From positions 434,001 to 498,000 of the forward strand of contig CAWJCM010000007.1 in NCBI GenBank assembly GCA_963841405.1: a DNA stretch of 64,000 nt, given 5' to 3'. Position numbers and translations under genes: made by a program. Of this stretch, positions 27,644 through 35,212 are shown piece after piece. Each line of letters opens with the position of its first letter. The stretch's first letter is position 1. A model generated the notes under the pieces. It had not been told where the DNA came from. It did not search any database and worked only from the letters and a program-made list of their open reading frames with translations. This stretch comes from DATBLE01 sp963841405 (lineage in GTDB: Bacteria; Actinomycetota; Thermoleophilia; Gaiellales; Gaiellaceae).

Positions 27644-28171
27644 CCCTGCTCCTCTCCGTCGGCGCGGCTGCCTGCTCGCGCGTTCGACGCGCGATTCCTT
27701 GACCGCTCGATTTCCTGTCCTGGTCCGTCCTTGCGACGGCCGGGCGCGCGTGGGCGTCCGGGCAGCGTCGCCCGCTGCCAGCGGATCCGGGTCGTCTTCC
27801 AGCAGGGCCCTGATCTGCCGGTGCATCCGAAGAGCCGTCTTGTAGCTGACGCCGAGCTCGCGCTCGAGGGCGCGGGCGGTGACGTCGTCGCCGCCCGTGC
27901 GCACGAGCTCGATCGCGCGGAACCACGACCTCAGGCTCGTGCGCGACTTGTGGAAGATCGTGCCCGCCGTCGGGTGCACGTGGTGCCCGCAGAACTGGCA
28001 CGAGTACGCGGAACGGCCCGCGATCCGGTGGAACCGCGAGCGCCTGCCGCACGAGGGGCAGGCCGTTCCGCTGGGATAGCGCCGTTCCTTCAGGAACTCC
28101 AGGCACGCAGCGTCGGTCGGAAACCGCCGATCGAGCCCTGCAGACGTCAACGGGAATTCACCTCGAGACAC
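27644..28171 (-). CDS. IS1595-type zinc-ribbon/HTH segment, in frame with the downstream propeller gene
   Basis: From a GTG at 28169-28171 the frame gives a transposase zinc ribbon (CPSCG at 38-42 and CQFCG at 58-62), the IS1595-typical GTIFHKSRTSLRSWFRAIEL, and a helix-turn-helix (ALERELGVSYKTALRMHRQI). The DDE nuclease domain of IS1595/ISXO2 transposases is absent. Instead an Arg-rich stretch runs without a stop into the Met of the propeller protein. Either this is a transposase relic that lost its stop, or a genuine 1140-residue fusion with a cytoplasmic DNA-binding head and an exported propeller. The internal ATG has its own good ribosome site, which favours separate translation. Confidence 0.55.
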
Positions 28172-28290
28172 GTAGACACCATGGCAAGTACGTGCTGCAT
28201 CTCCTTACGTGTTCTGCTTGGCCCCTCCCCGGCCGCGCAATTCTGTGGGCTCCCGGGCCGGGCGTCAAGCAGGAGTGAGTGCGGCGGCGC

Positions 28291-29622
28291 TCAGCTGCCG
28301 TGCGGCTTGGCCATCTTGCGGTAGTCGAGAGCCTCGTCCAGGACGGACTCCTCGACGCCCGCGTCGCGCGCGACCTCGCGCAGCGACCGGCCGGAGGCGG
28401 CGGCCTCCTTGACGATCTCGGCCGCCTTGTCGTACCCGATGTAGGGGTTGAGCGCGGTCGCGGCCGAGAGGGTCAGCTCCGCGTAGCGCTCGTTCTGCTC
28501 CCTGTTCGCCTCGATCCCGTCCACGCACTTCGCGGCGAGCAGGCGCGAGGCGGCAGCGAGCAGCTTGATCGAGTCCAGGAGGTTACGCGCGATCAGAGGG
28601 ACGAACACGTTGAGCTCGAAGTGCCCCTGCATGCCGCCGACGGTGGCGGCCGCGTCGTTGCCGATCACCTGCGCGGCCACCTGTGTGACCACCTCGGGGA
28701 TCACCGGATTGACCTTGCCGGGCATGATCGAGCTCCCCTTCTGGAGCTCCGGCAGGAAGATCTCCGTCAGCCCGGCACGAGGGCCGGAGCCCATGAAGCG
28801 GAGGTCGTTCGCGATCTTGGTCAGCGAGACAGCCACCGTCTTCAGCGCGCCGGAGACCTCGACCAGCGCGTCGCGGGCGGCCTGCGACTCGAACGGATCG
28901 GCCGGCGGCAGGATGGTCAGTCCCGAGTCGGCCGAGAGTCGCTTGCGGACGCGGGCTGCGAACTCGGGATGCGTATTGAGGCCGGTGCCAACAGCCGTGC
29001 CGCCGAGAGGAATCTGGCCGAGGCGCTCGAGCGTCGACTCCACCCGCGCCGCGCCCTGGCGCACCTGGGCGGCGTAGCCGCCGAACTCCTGTCCGAGCGT
29101 GACCGGAACGGCGTCCATCCAGTGCGTCCGCCCCGCCTTGACCACGTCGTCGAACTCCACGGCCTTGGCGGCAAGCGAGCCGGCCAGCTGCGCGAGCGCA
29201 GGGAGCAGGTCGTCGACCAGCTCGCCGAGGGCAGCCAGGTGCACCGCGGACGGGAAGACGTCGTTCGACGACTGCCCCATGTTCACGTCGTCGTTGGCGT
29301 GGACGTCCGCGCCCGCCAGGGTGGCCATCACCTCGTTGGCGTTCATGTTCGATGACGTGCCCGAGCCGGTCTGGAAGACGTCGATCGGGAACTGGTCGTC
29401 GAGCTCGCCGGCGGCGATGCGGTCGCCGGCCGCCGCAATCCGGTCGGCTTTCTCGGCGTCCAGCAGGCCGAGCTCGGCGTTCACGCGGGCTGCGGCCGCC
29501 TTGATCCGGCCCAGCCACCGTGCCACCGGGGCGGGGATCGGCTCGTCCGAGACCGGGAAGTTGGCAATCGCCTTGGCGGTCTCGCCGCCCCAGAGCTCCT
29601 GCCGCTCCTCGATCCGGGCCAC
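28291..29622 (-). CDS. fumC: Fumarate hydratase class II
   Basis: TCA-cycle enzyme interconverting fumarate and malate. 443 residues. Signature GSSIMPGKVNPVIPE with the catalytic-loop serine, TGSGTSSNMNANEVMA (substrate binding), and KAGRTHWMDAVPVTLGQE with the catalytic His. The GTG start at 29622 is six bases after TAGACT. Length and motifs match the homotetrameric iron-independent class. Other superfamily members (aspartase, argininosuccinate lyase) differ at the TGSGT and GRTH blocks. Confidence 0.95.
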   Translation of the reverse strand: MARIEERQELWGGETAKAIANFPVSDEPIPAPVARWLGRIKAAAARVNAELGLLDAEKADRIAAAGDRIAAGELDDQFPIDVFQTGSGTSSNMNANEVMATLAGADVHANDDVNMGQSSNDVFPSAVHLAALGELVDDLLPALAQLAGSLAAKAVEFDDVVKAGRTHWMDAVPVTLGQEFGGYAAQVRQGAARVESTLERLGQIPLGGTAVGTGLNTHPEFAARVRKRLSADSGLTILPPADPFESQAARDALVEVSGALKTVAVSLTKIANDLRFMGSGPRAGLTEIFLPELQKGSSIMPGKVNPVIPEVVTQVAAQVIGNDAAATVGGMQGHFELNVFVPLIARNLLDSIKLLAAASRLLAAKCVDGIEANREQNERYAELTLSAATALNPYIGYDKAAEIVKEAAASGRSLREVARDAGVEESVLDEALDYRKMAKPHGS

Positions 29623-29628
29623 GGACCG

Positions 29629-29634
29629 AGTCTA
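29629..29634 (-). promoter_or_regulatory. -10 element TAGACT (leaderless type) for fumC
   Basis: On the minus strand TAGACT ends six bases before the GTG start at 29620-29622. Confidence 0.5.
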
Positions 29635-29637
29635 GCT

Positions 29638-29838
29638 TCACACTGCGCGCAGATGGCGCCGCTCGGGAGGACGGTGCCGCAAGAGCTGCCGGGTGCGCTC
29701 GGACAGCTCGGCGCTCGCCGCCCAGCCGACGTACCGGCAGCGCGGGCACTCGTCCAGCGCCGTCCGCGGCTCGTCCTTCCGGACCGCACGCCGGTGGCCG
29801 CACTGCAGACACTCGACCTGGCGGAGACGGATCTCCAT
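29638..29838 (-). CDS. Small zinc-ribbon protein
   Basis: 66 residues: MEIRLRQVECLQCGHRRAV, then CPRCRYVGW, two CxxC pairs 22 residues apart that would form one zinc ribbon, followed by a basic tail (RTRQLLRHRPPERRHLR). It lies between fumC and the ferredoxin reductase gene on the same strand. Function is unknown; the size and charge suggest nucleic-acid binding. Confidence 0.7.
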   Translation of the reverse strand: MEIRLRQVECLQCGHRRAVRKDEPRTALDECPRCRYVGWAASAELSERTRQLLRHRPPERRHLRAV

Positions 29839-29898
29839 CCCACAGGAATCGGCGCCGCCGCCTCGAGCGAGTGTCCCTCGAACGAGGGAGTGTCCAGA

Positions 29899-29920
29899 GG
29901 TTCAGGCTTCAGCCTGACCC
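29899..29920. repeat. Hairpin with CAGGCTTCAGCCTG core, copy 1
   Basis: TCAGGCT, loop TC, AGCCTGA, with a few further pairs outside. It covers the last codons and stop of the ferredoxin reductase gene. The 14-base core recurs exactly at 62074-62087. It may act as a terminator and may be a member of a dispersed palindromic family. Confidence 0.7.
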
Positions 29921-31320
29921 GCGCCGTCGGGCGGCAACGGTGAACGGCCGGGGGACAGGCTGACGGCCGTCTCTTCCCGGCGGGCTGCATCCAGCAGCTC
30001 GCTCCAGCGCACGAGCTTGACCCGGGGTCGGCCGTGCGGCTCGCCGCGGCCACGCTCCTCCATGTCGATCGCCTCCCAGCCCGCATAGGTGACGTGCTCG
30101 ACGCCGCGGTCGGCGAGTCTCTGCTCGACCGTCTCGGTGGTCGCCGTCGGATCGCCCCGCTGCAGCAGCCCGGCCCGGGCGTCCTCGAGCACGAGGTCGA
30201 CCGTCTCCGTCGCATCCTTCTTGTTTGTGCCGATCACGCCGCTCGGGCCCCGCTTGATCCAGCCCGCACAGTAGACGCCGGGCCCCCCGGGGACGCGTCC
30301 GTTCTCGTTCGGGATCGTCGCGCGCCGGGCATCGAACGGGACGCCGGGCAGCTCGACGCCGAGGTAGCCCACGCTGCGGAAGACGATCCCGCAGGGAATC
30401 GTCTCGCGCTCGTCCGTCGGCTCGGCGCTCACCCGTCCCGACCCGTCGGCGACCAGTCGGTTGCGGACGAGCTCGATCGCCTCGACCCGCTCCTCGCCGA
30501 GGATCGCAGCCGGAGACACGCAGAAGCGCAGCCGGATCGCCCGCCGCTTCCCTGCTGCGGGCCGCTGCGCGTACTCGCGCAGCACCTCGACGTTGCGGCG
30601 CGCGTTGGTGTCGTGCTCGAGCGACGCCTCGCTCGCCGGATCGAGCTCGAGCTCGACCGGATCGACGAGCACGTCGGCGTCGGCGAGCTCACCGAGCTCC
30701 TTCAGCTCCGGCGTCGTGAATGCCGCCTGCGCCGGTCCGCGGCGCGCGAGCAGGACGATCTCCTCGAAGCCTGAGCCGAGGATCGCCTCGATCGCCTCGT
30801 CGGTCGTGTCCGTCGGCCGGATCTCCTCCGGCGCGAGCGCAAGCATGCGCGCGACGTCCAGGGCGACGTTGCCTGCGCCGACGACGACGGCCCGCTCGCC
30901 GGAGAGGTCGAACTCGAGATCCTGGTAGTCGGGGTGGCCGTTGTACCAGGCGACGAACTCGGTCGCGGCCCAGGAGCCGGGAAGATCCTCGCCGGAGATG
31001 CCCATCCGCCGGTCGGTCTGTGCACCGACGGCGTAGACGACGGCGTCGTAGAGCTCGACCAGGTCGTCGTGGGTCAGGTCACGCCCGACCTCGACCCCGC
31101 CCAGGAAGCGGAACCCCGGCCGGGCGGCGATCCGCTCGAACGCCTTCGAGACCGCCTTGATCTTCGGGTGGTCGGGGGCGACGCCGAGCCGGACGAGGCC
31201 CCACGGAGTGGGCAGGCGCTCGATCATGTCCACCTCGAGGGGCAGGTCCGAGTCGAGCAGGTGCCCGGTCGCGTAGAACCCGGCCGGACCCGATCCGACC
31301 ACGGCGACGCGCAGGGGCAT
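29902..31320 (-). CDS. Ferredoxin/adrenodoxin-NADP(+) reductase (FprA-like)
   Basis: FAD enzyme passing electrons between NADPH and ferredoxin. 472 residues: FAD-binding VVGSGPAGFYATGHLL at the N terminus, RLGVAPDHPKIKAV, the NADP Rossmann motif VVVGAGNVALDVARML near 150, and the C-terminal GWIKRGPSGVIGTNKKDA that closes the FAD site. This order matches mitochondrial adrenodoxin reductase and mycobacterial FprA, not plant-type FNR. The ATG at 31318-31320 is 29 bases after erpA, so the two are likely an Fe-S/redox operon. Confidence 0.93.
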   Translation of the reverse strand: MPLRVAVVGSGPAGFYATGHLLDSDLPLEVDMIERLPTPWGLVRLGVAPDHPKIKAVSKAFERIAARPGFRFLGGVEVGRDLTHDDLVELYDAVVYAVGAQTDRRMGISGEDLPGSWAATEFVAWYNGHPDYQDLEFDLSGERAVVVGAGNVALDVARMLALAPEEIRPTDTTDEAIEAILGSGFEEIVLLARRGPAQAAFTTPELKELGELADADVLVDPVELELDPASEASLEHDTNARRNVEVLREYAQRPAAGKRRAIRLRFCVSPAAILGEERVEAIELVRNRLVADGSGRVSAEPTDERETIPCGIVFRSVGYLGVELPGVPFDARRATIPNENGRVPGGPGVYCAGWIKRGPSGVIGTNKKDATETVDLVLEDARAGLLQRGDPTATTETVEQRLADRGVEHVTYAGWEAIDMEERGRGEPHGRPRVKLVRWSELLDAARREETAVSLSPGRSPLPPDGAGQAEA

Positions 31321-31349
31321 GGGCCGATCCTGGAGCGAGCTACCGTGCG

Positions 31350-31775
31350 TCAGTGCGAGCAGCCGGAGCCACAGCCGCCGATCGCCTCGGTGGGCGTGTC
31401 GTCCTCGACCTGGAAGGAGTGGCCGCAGCCGCACGCCGAGGAGACGTTCGGGTTCTCGATCTTGAACCCGGACTCCTGGAGGCCGTCGAGGAAGTCGATG
31501 CTGGCGCCCTGGAGGTACGGCGCGCTGAACGGGTCGACGACCACGCGAACGCCGAACGCCTCGAGCTCGTGGTCGCCCTCCTGGGCGCCCCGGTCGAAGC
31601 CGAGCGCGTACTCGAAGCCCGAGCAGCCCCCGCCCTGGACGGCGATGCGCAGCACATCGGCGTCGCCCGCCGGCTCGTCGGCCTGGAGCTCCTTGATCTT
31701 TGCGGCCGCGCGCTCGGTCAGCGAGACGACATCGGCTCTCGGGGTGACAGCGCTGGGCTCTTCGAGGGTTGCCAC
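31350..31775 (-). CDS. Iron-sulphur cluster insertion protein, ErpA/IscA family
   Basis: A-type carrier delivering Fe-S clusters to apoproteins. 141 residues. Three conserved cysteines: GGGCSGFEYAL and the C-terminal SACGCGHSF. The fold core VVDPFSAPYLQGASIDFLDG is present. Odd features: an N-terminal extension of about 15 residues and a Cys-rich tail (IGGCGSGCSH). The GTG start at 31775 has TACGAT six bases upstream. It is transcribed away from the nuo operon, whose Fe-S-rich subunits are plausible clients. Confidence 0.93.
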   Translation of the reverse strand: MATLEEPSAVTPRADVVSLTERAAAKIKELQADEPAGDADVLRIAVQGGGCSGFEYALGFDRGAQEGDHELEAFGVRVVVDPFSAPYLQGASIDFLDGLQESGFKIENPNVSSACGCGHSFQVEDDTPTEAIGGCGSGCSH

Positions 31776-31781
31776 GGGCTC

Positions 31782-31787
31782 ATCGTA
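31782..31787 (-). promoter_or_regulatory. -10 element TACGAT (leaderless type) for erpA
   Basis: On the minus strand it ends six bases before the GTG start at 31775. Confidence 0.5.
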
Positions 31788-31873
31788 GCAGCGCGCCCGG
31801 CGCCGCCGAATCCCCGTTCCGCGTCGACTTTGTGACACCCGCCGCACGCATCGTTGCGCGGTTTCTCGCTGGC

Positions 31874-31903
31874 TTCGTGCGGCTGTGGGCGACTTGCTAG
31901 TGT
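31874..31903 (+). promoter_or_regulatory. Candidate promoter of the nuo operon
   Basis: TTCGTG (31874-31879), 18 bases, then TAGTGT (31898-31903), leaving a leader of about 30 bases that contains GGAGG before the nuoA TTG. The match at -35 is weak. Confidence 0.4.
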
Positions 31904-31940
31904 CCGCCACGCGAGGCCGACGGAGGAGGATGGAGGGCGT

Positions 31941-32303
31941 TTGCTGGACAGCTGGTTGCCGTTCCTGATCTACGGGCTGCTCGCATTCGCCGTTCCGCTG
32001 TCGATGGTCGCCTTCTCGTTCCTCTTCTCGCAGAGGCCGAGACGGCGGACGCGCACGCGCGTGATCCCCTTCGAGTCGGGCGTCTCCACCGGCCCGCCCG
32101 CGCAGCAGCGCTTCACGATCAGCTTCTACCTGACGGCGATGCTGTTCATCGTCTTCGACATCGAGATCGTCTTCCTCTACCCGCTGGCGGTCGAGCTGAA
32201 CGCGCTCGGCTGGTTCGCCTTCTTCGAGCTGCTCGTCTTCGTCGCGATCCTGGCGGTCGCCTACGTCTACATCTGGCGGAAGGGCGCCTTGGAGTGGAGA
32301 TGA
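31941..32303 (+). CDS. nuoA: NADH-quinone oxidoreductase subunit A
   Basis: 120 residues, first of fourteen consecutive nuo genes. Three membrane helices: LPFLIYGLLAFAVPLSMVAF, ISFYLTAMLFIVFDIEIVFL and FFELLVFVAILAVAYVYIW, with the conserved loop (FESGVSTGPPAQQRF) and the FDIEIVFLYP block near the quinone site. The start is TTG at 31941, four bases after GGAGG; no in-frame ATG or GTG gives a family-like N terminus. Confidence 0.93.
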   Translation: MLDSWLPFLIYGLLAFAVPLSMVAFSFLFSQRPRRRTRTRVIPFESGVSTGPPAQQRFTISFYLTAMLFIVFDIEIVFLYPLAVELNALGWFAFFELLVFVAILAVAYVYIWRKGALEWR

Positions 32304-32307
32304 GAGC

Positions 32308-32889
32308 TTGGCGGTGAAGCGCCTCCGGGACTACGGGCTCAAGTCGGAGCGCCTGCTCTGGCCGACGAAGGGCCCCGGCGTCTTCGAGCGCGAGCTCGGC
32401 GCCGAGGAGCTGGAGTCGAAGCTCGGGCTGACCACGCTCCAGAAGGCGGTCGCCTGGTCGCAGACCAAGTCGATGTGGCCCGACCAGTTCGGGCTCTCGT
32501 GCTGCGCGATGGAGATGATCGCAATCGTCGACTCGCGCTACGACATCGCCCGCTTCGGGATGGAGGCGTTCCGGGCCTCTCCGCGCCAGGCCGACCTCCT
32601 GATCGTCTCCGGGCGGGTCGCGCACAAGATGGCGGCGCCGCTCCGGCAGATCTACGACCAGATGCTCGAGCCGAAGTGGGTGATCGCGATGGGTGCGTGC
32701 GCGAGCTCGGGCGGGATGTTCAACAACTACGCCGTCCTGCAGGGCGTCGACCGGATCGTCCCCGTCGACATCCACGTGCCCGGCTGCCCGCCCCGGCCGG
32801 AAGGCCTGATGGAGGGGATCGTCCGCCTGCACGAGAAGGTGCTCGCGGGCGTGCCGCCGGCGTACGAGATCCGCGGGGTCGCCTCATGA
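32308..32889 (+). CDS. nuoB: NADH-quinone oxidoreductase subunit B
   Basis: 193 residues. Carries cluster N2, the last Fe-S centre before quinone: tandem cysteines in FGLSCCAMEM, Cys in GACASSGG and Cys in HVPGCPPRPEG. The start is TTG at 32308, five bases after the nuoA stop. The N-terminal 45 residues are somewhat longer than in E. coli. Its stop overlaps the nuoC start (ATGA). Confidence 0.96.
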   Translation: MAVKRLRDYGLKSERLLWPTKGPGVFERELGAEELESKLGLTTLQKAVAWSQTKSMWPDQFGLSCCAMEMIAIVDSRYDIARFGMEAFRASPRQADLLIVSGRVAHKMAAPLRQIYDQMLEPKWVIAMGACASSGGMFNNYAVLQGVDRIVPVDIHVPGCPPRPEGLMEGIVRLHEKVLAGVPPAYEIRGVAS

Positions 32890-33431
32890 CCTATGAGGGC
32901 ATCCCGGGGCTGGTCGAGACGAAGGAGGCCCACGGCGAGACGACGCTCGTCGTCGACCCGGCGCGGCTGATCGACGCGTGCCGCTACCTGCGCGACGCGC
33001 AGGACTTTCGCTTCCTCGCCGACATCACGCCGACCGACTACCTGGGCTGGAACGAGCGGCCGACCGCCGGCTACATCGGCACCGCCTGGGGCCGCGACCT
33101 GAACGCTCCCGGCTCGGCCGGTCTCCAGCGGAAGCCGCGCCCGAAGCCGAAGCGCTTCGCGATGAACTACCACCTGCTCCGTCTGGAGCGCGGCGCGGCG
33201 CGAGTTCGCGTACAGGTCTGGCTGGACGAGGACGAGCCGGTCGAGAGCGTCGTCGGCATCTGGCCGACGGCCGACTGGCACGAGCGCGAGGCCTGGGACA
33301 TGATGGGCATCCCGGTCGAGGGCCACCCCAACCTTTCCCGCATCCTGATGGAGGACGACTGGGAGGGCCACCCGCTGCGCAAGGACTATCCGATCGGCGG
33401 CGAGCCGGTTCGCTTCTCGGGGGAGGAGTAG
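32886..33431 (+). CDS. nuoC: NADH-quinone oxidoreductase subunit C
   Basis: 181 residues, a 30 kDa-type subunit separate from NuoD. The family core is seen in FLADITPTDYLG, VESVVGIWPTADWHEREAWD, MMGIPVEGHPNLSRILM and WEGHPLRKDYPI. An extra loop of roughly 35 residues (around TAWGRDLNAPGSAGLQRKPR) rich in Lys/Arg/Pro interrupts the domain between two strands. The ATG overlaps the nuoB stop; nuoD begins on the next base after the nuoC stop. Confidence 0.94.
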   Translation: MTYEGIPGLVETKEAHGETTLVVDPARLIDACRYLRDAQDFRFLADITPTDYLGWNERPTAGYIGTAWGRDLNAPGSAGLQRKPRPKPKRFAMNYHLLRLERGAARVRVQVWLDEDEPVESVVGIWPTADWHEREAWDMMGIPVEGHPNLSRILMEDDWEGHPLRKDYPIGGEPVRFSGEE

Positions 33432-34727
33432 ATGGCCGTCGCGAGAGACCGGATCGGGGACAGGATGGATCCAGCCCCCGCTGCCTCCTCCGCGACTCCG
33501 ATCTACCACGGGACGCGGATCCCGAGCCCGGTGCCGACGATGCTGAAGCCGGACCCGGGCCTGGAGGACGTCCTCACCGTCAACTTCGGCCCGAACCATC
33601 CGTCCACGCACGGCGTCCTGCGGCTGATCGTCGACCTGCAAGGCGAGGACGTGGTCGGGCTGGAGGCGGTGGTCGGCTACCTGCACACCGGCTTCGAGAA
33701 GAACATGGAGCAGAAGACGTACTGGAAGGGGGTCACGTACGCGCCGCGGATGGACTACCTCGCGTTCCAGGCGAACGAGTACGCCTACGTGGCGGCGGTC
33801 GAGAAGCTGCTCGCGATCGAGGTGCCGCCGAAGGCGACCTGGATGCGGACGCTTCTGCTCGAGCTGAACCGGATCCACTCGCACCTGATCTGGCTCGGCA
33901 CCGGTGCGCTGGAGATCGGAGCGATCGGCCTGCTCTGGTACTGCTTCAACGCCCGTGACGACGTGCTCGACCTCTTCGAGCTCGTCGGCGGGTCGCGCAT
34001 GCACACCCGCTACTTCCAGGCGGGCGGGCTCGCCGAGGACATCCCATCCGGGTTCTTCACGGCATGCAGGAAGTTCGCCGACGAGTTCCCGGACACGATC
34101 GACATGTACGAGCAGCTGCTCACGAAGCAGAAGATCTGGCTCGAACGGACACGCAACCTGGGCCTCCTCTCCGCCGACGACGCGATCGCGCTCGGCCAGT
34201 CGGGGCCGGTGCTGCGGGCCTCGGGCGTCGAGTGGGACCTGCGCCGCGCCGAGCCGTACCTCGCCTATCCCGAGCTCGACTTCGACGTGCCCGTCTACCA
34301 CCACGGCGATGTCTACGACCGGTACCGGATCCGCGTCGACGAGATGCGCGAGTCGGTGAAGATCATCTCCCAGTGCCTCGAGGGCATGCCGGGCGGCGCC
34401 TGGATCGCCGACGACCGGAAGGTCGTGCTCCCGCCCCGGCACGAGCTCCACACCTCGATGGAGTCGCTGATCCACCACTTCAAGATCGTCACCGAGGGCT
34501 ACCGCGTGCCCGAGGGCGAGGTCTACGTCGCGGTCGAGTCGCCGCGCGGCGAGTTCGGCTGCTACCTCGTCTCCGACGGCGGGCCGAGGCCGTGGCGCGT
34601 CAAGTTCCGGGCTCCGTCGTTCGTGGCGCTGGAAGCGACGGCGACCTGCGTCCACGACTCGCTGGTCGCCGACATGATCGCGATCGTCGGCTCGCTCGAC
34701 ACCGTCATGGGCGAGGTTGATCGCTGA
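33432..34727 (+). CDS. nuoD: NADH-quinone oxidoreductase subunit D
   Basis: 431 residues, the 49 kDa-type subunit forming the quinone pocket with NuoB. Conserved: FGPNHPSTHGVLR, GYLHTGFEKNME, RIHSHLIWLG, HTRYFQAGG and the C-terminal ESPRGEFGCYLVSDG. The N terminus is extended by about 40 Pro/Ala-rich residues; a second Met (residue 37) would give a more usual start. Its stop overlaps the nuoE ATG by one base. Confidence 0.96.
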   Translation: MAVARDRIGDRMDPAPAASSATPIYHGTRIPSPVPTMLKPDPGLEDVLTVNFGPNHPSTHGVLRLIVDLQGEDVVGLEAVVGYLHTGFEKNMEQKTYWKGVTYAPRMDYLAFQANEYAYVAAVEKLLAIEVPPKATWMRTLLLELNRIHSHLIWLGTGALEIGAIGLLWYCFNARDDVLDLFELVGGSRMHTRYFQAGGLAEDIPSGFFTACRKFADEFPDTIDMYEQLLTKQKIWLERTRNLGLLSADDAIALGQSGPVLRASGVEWDLRRAEPYLAYPELDFDVPVYHHGDVYDRYRIRVDEMRESVKIISQCLEGMPGGAWIADDRKVVLPPRHELHTSMESLIHHFKIVTEGYRVPEGEVYVAVESPRGEFGCYLVSDGGPRPWRVKFRAPSFVALEATATCVHDSLVADMIAIVGSLDTVMGEVDR

Positions 34728-35212
34728 TGACTCCCGAAATTGCTGCGCATTTTCGGGAGGAGGTGGCGCAGATCGCCGACCGGTATCCCGATCCGAGATC
34801 AGCGATCCTCCCGGCGTTGCGTCTGGCCCAGGAGCATCACGGCGGCTGGCTTCCCGTCGAGGCGCTGCGCGAGGTGGCCGACGTGCTCGACCTCACCCCG
34901 GCGTACTGCCAGGCGGTCGCGTCCTTCTACGACATGTTCCACCTGGAGCCGGTGGGCCGGCACATGGTCGAGATCTGCACGAACCTCTCGTGCGCGCTGG
35001 TGGGCGCGCAGCACGTGGTCGAGTCGTTCGAGTCCGCCCTCGGCGTCGAGGCCGGCGAGACGACCGGGGACGGCGAGATCACGTTCCGCGCGGCCGAATG
35101 CCTGGGCGGCTGCGGGTACGCCCCGGTCGTCGCGGTGGACGGCCGCTACCACCACAACGTCACGCCTGAGGCCGCGGCCGCGATCGTGGAGGAGCTCCGT
35201 GGCGCTGCTTGA
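34727..35212 (+). CDS. nuoE: NADH-quinone oxidoreductase subunit E
   Basis: 161 residues, the 24 kDa-type subunit of the NADH module with a [2Fe-2S] cluster (N1a): ligands in VEICTNLSC and AAECLGGCGYAP. The N-terminal helices (AILPALRLAQEHHGGWLP) are typical. A nine-base-pair hairpin lies across its first codons (34731-34759). nuoF starts 14 bases before this gene ends. Confidence 0.96.
   Translation: MTPEIAAHFREEVAQIADRYPDPRSAILPALRLAQEHHGGWLPVEALREVADVLDLTPAYCQAVASFYDMFHLEPVGRHMVEICTNLSCALVGAQHVVESFESALGVEAGETTGDGEITFRAAECLGGCGYAPVVAVDGRYHHNVTPEAAAAIVEELRGAA
34731..34759 (+). promoter_or_regulatory. Hairpin across the nuoE start
   Basis: CTCCCGAAA and TTTCGGGAG pair around an 11-base loop. 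The stem begins two bases after the nuoE ATG, in an AT-richer patch than its surroundings, so it could tune initiation or the nuoD/nuoE ratio. Confidence 0.5.

Noticed and set aside
27644..28171. A complete insertion sequence
   Set aside because: No DDE domain, no terminal inverted repeats or target duplication were seen around the zinc-ribbon segment.
31782..31940. Riboswitch or RNA leader ahead of nuoA
   Set aside because: The leader after the candidate promoter is only about 35 bases and shows no conserved aptamer-like structure.
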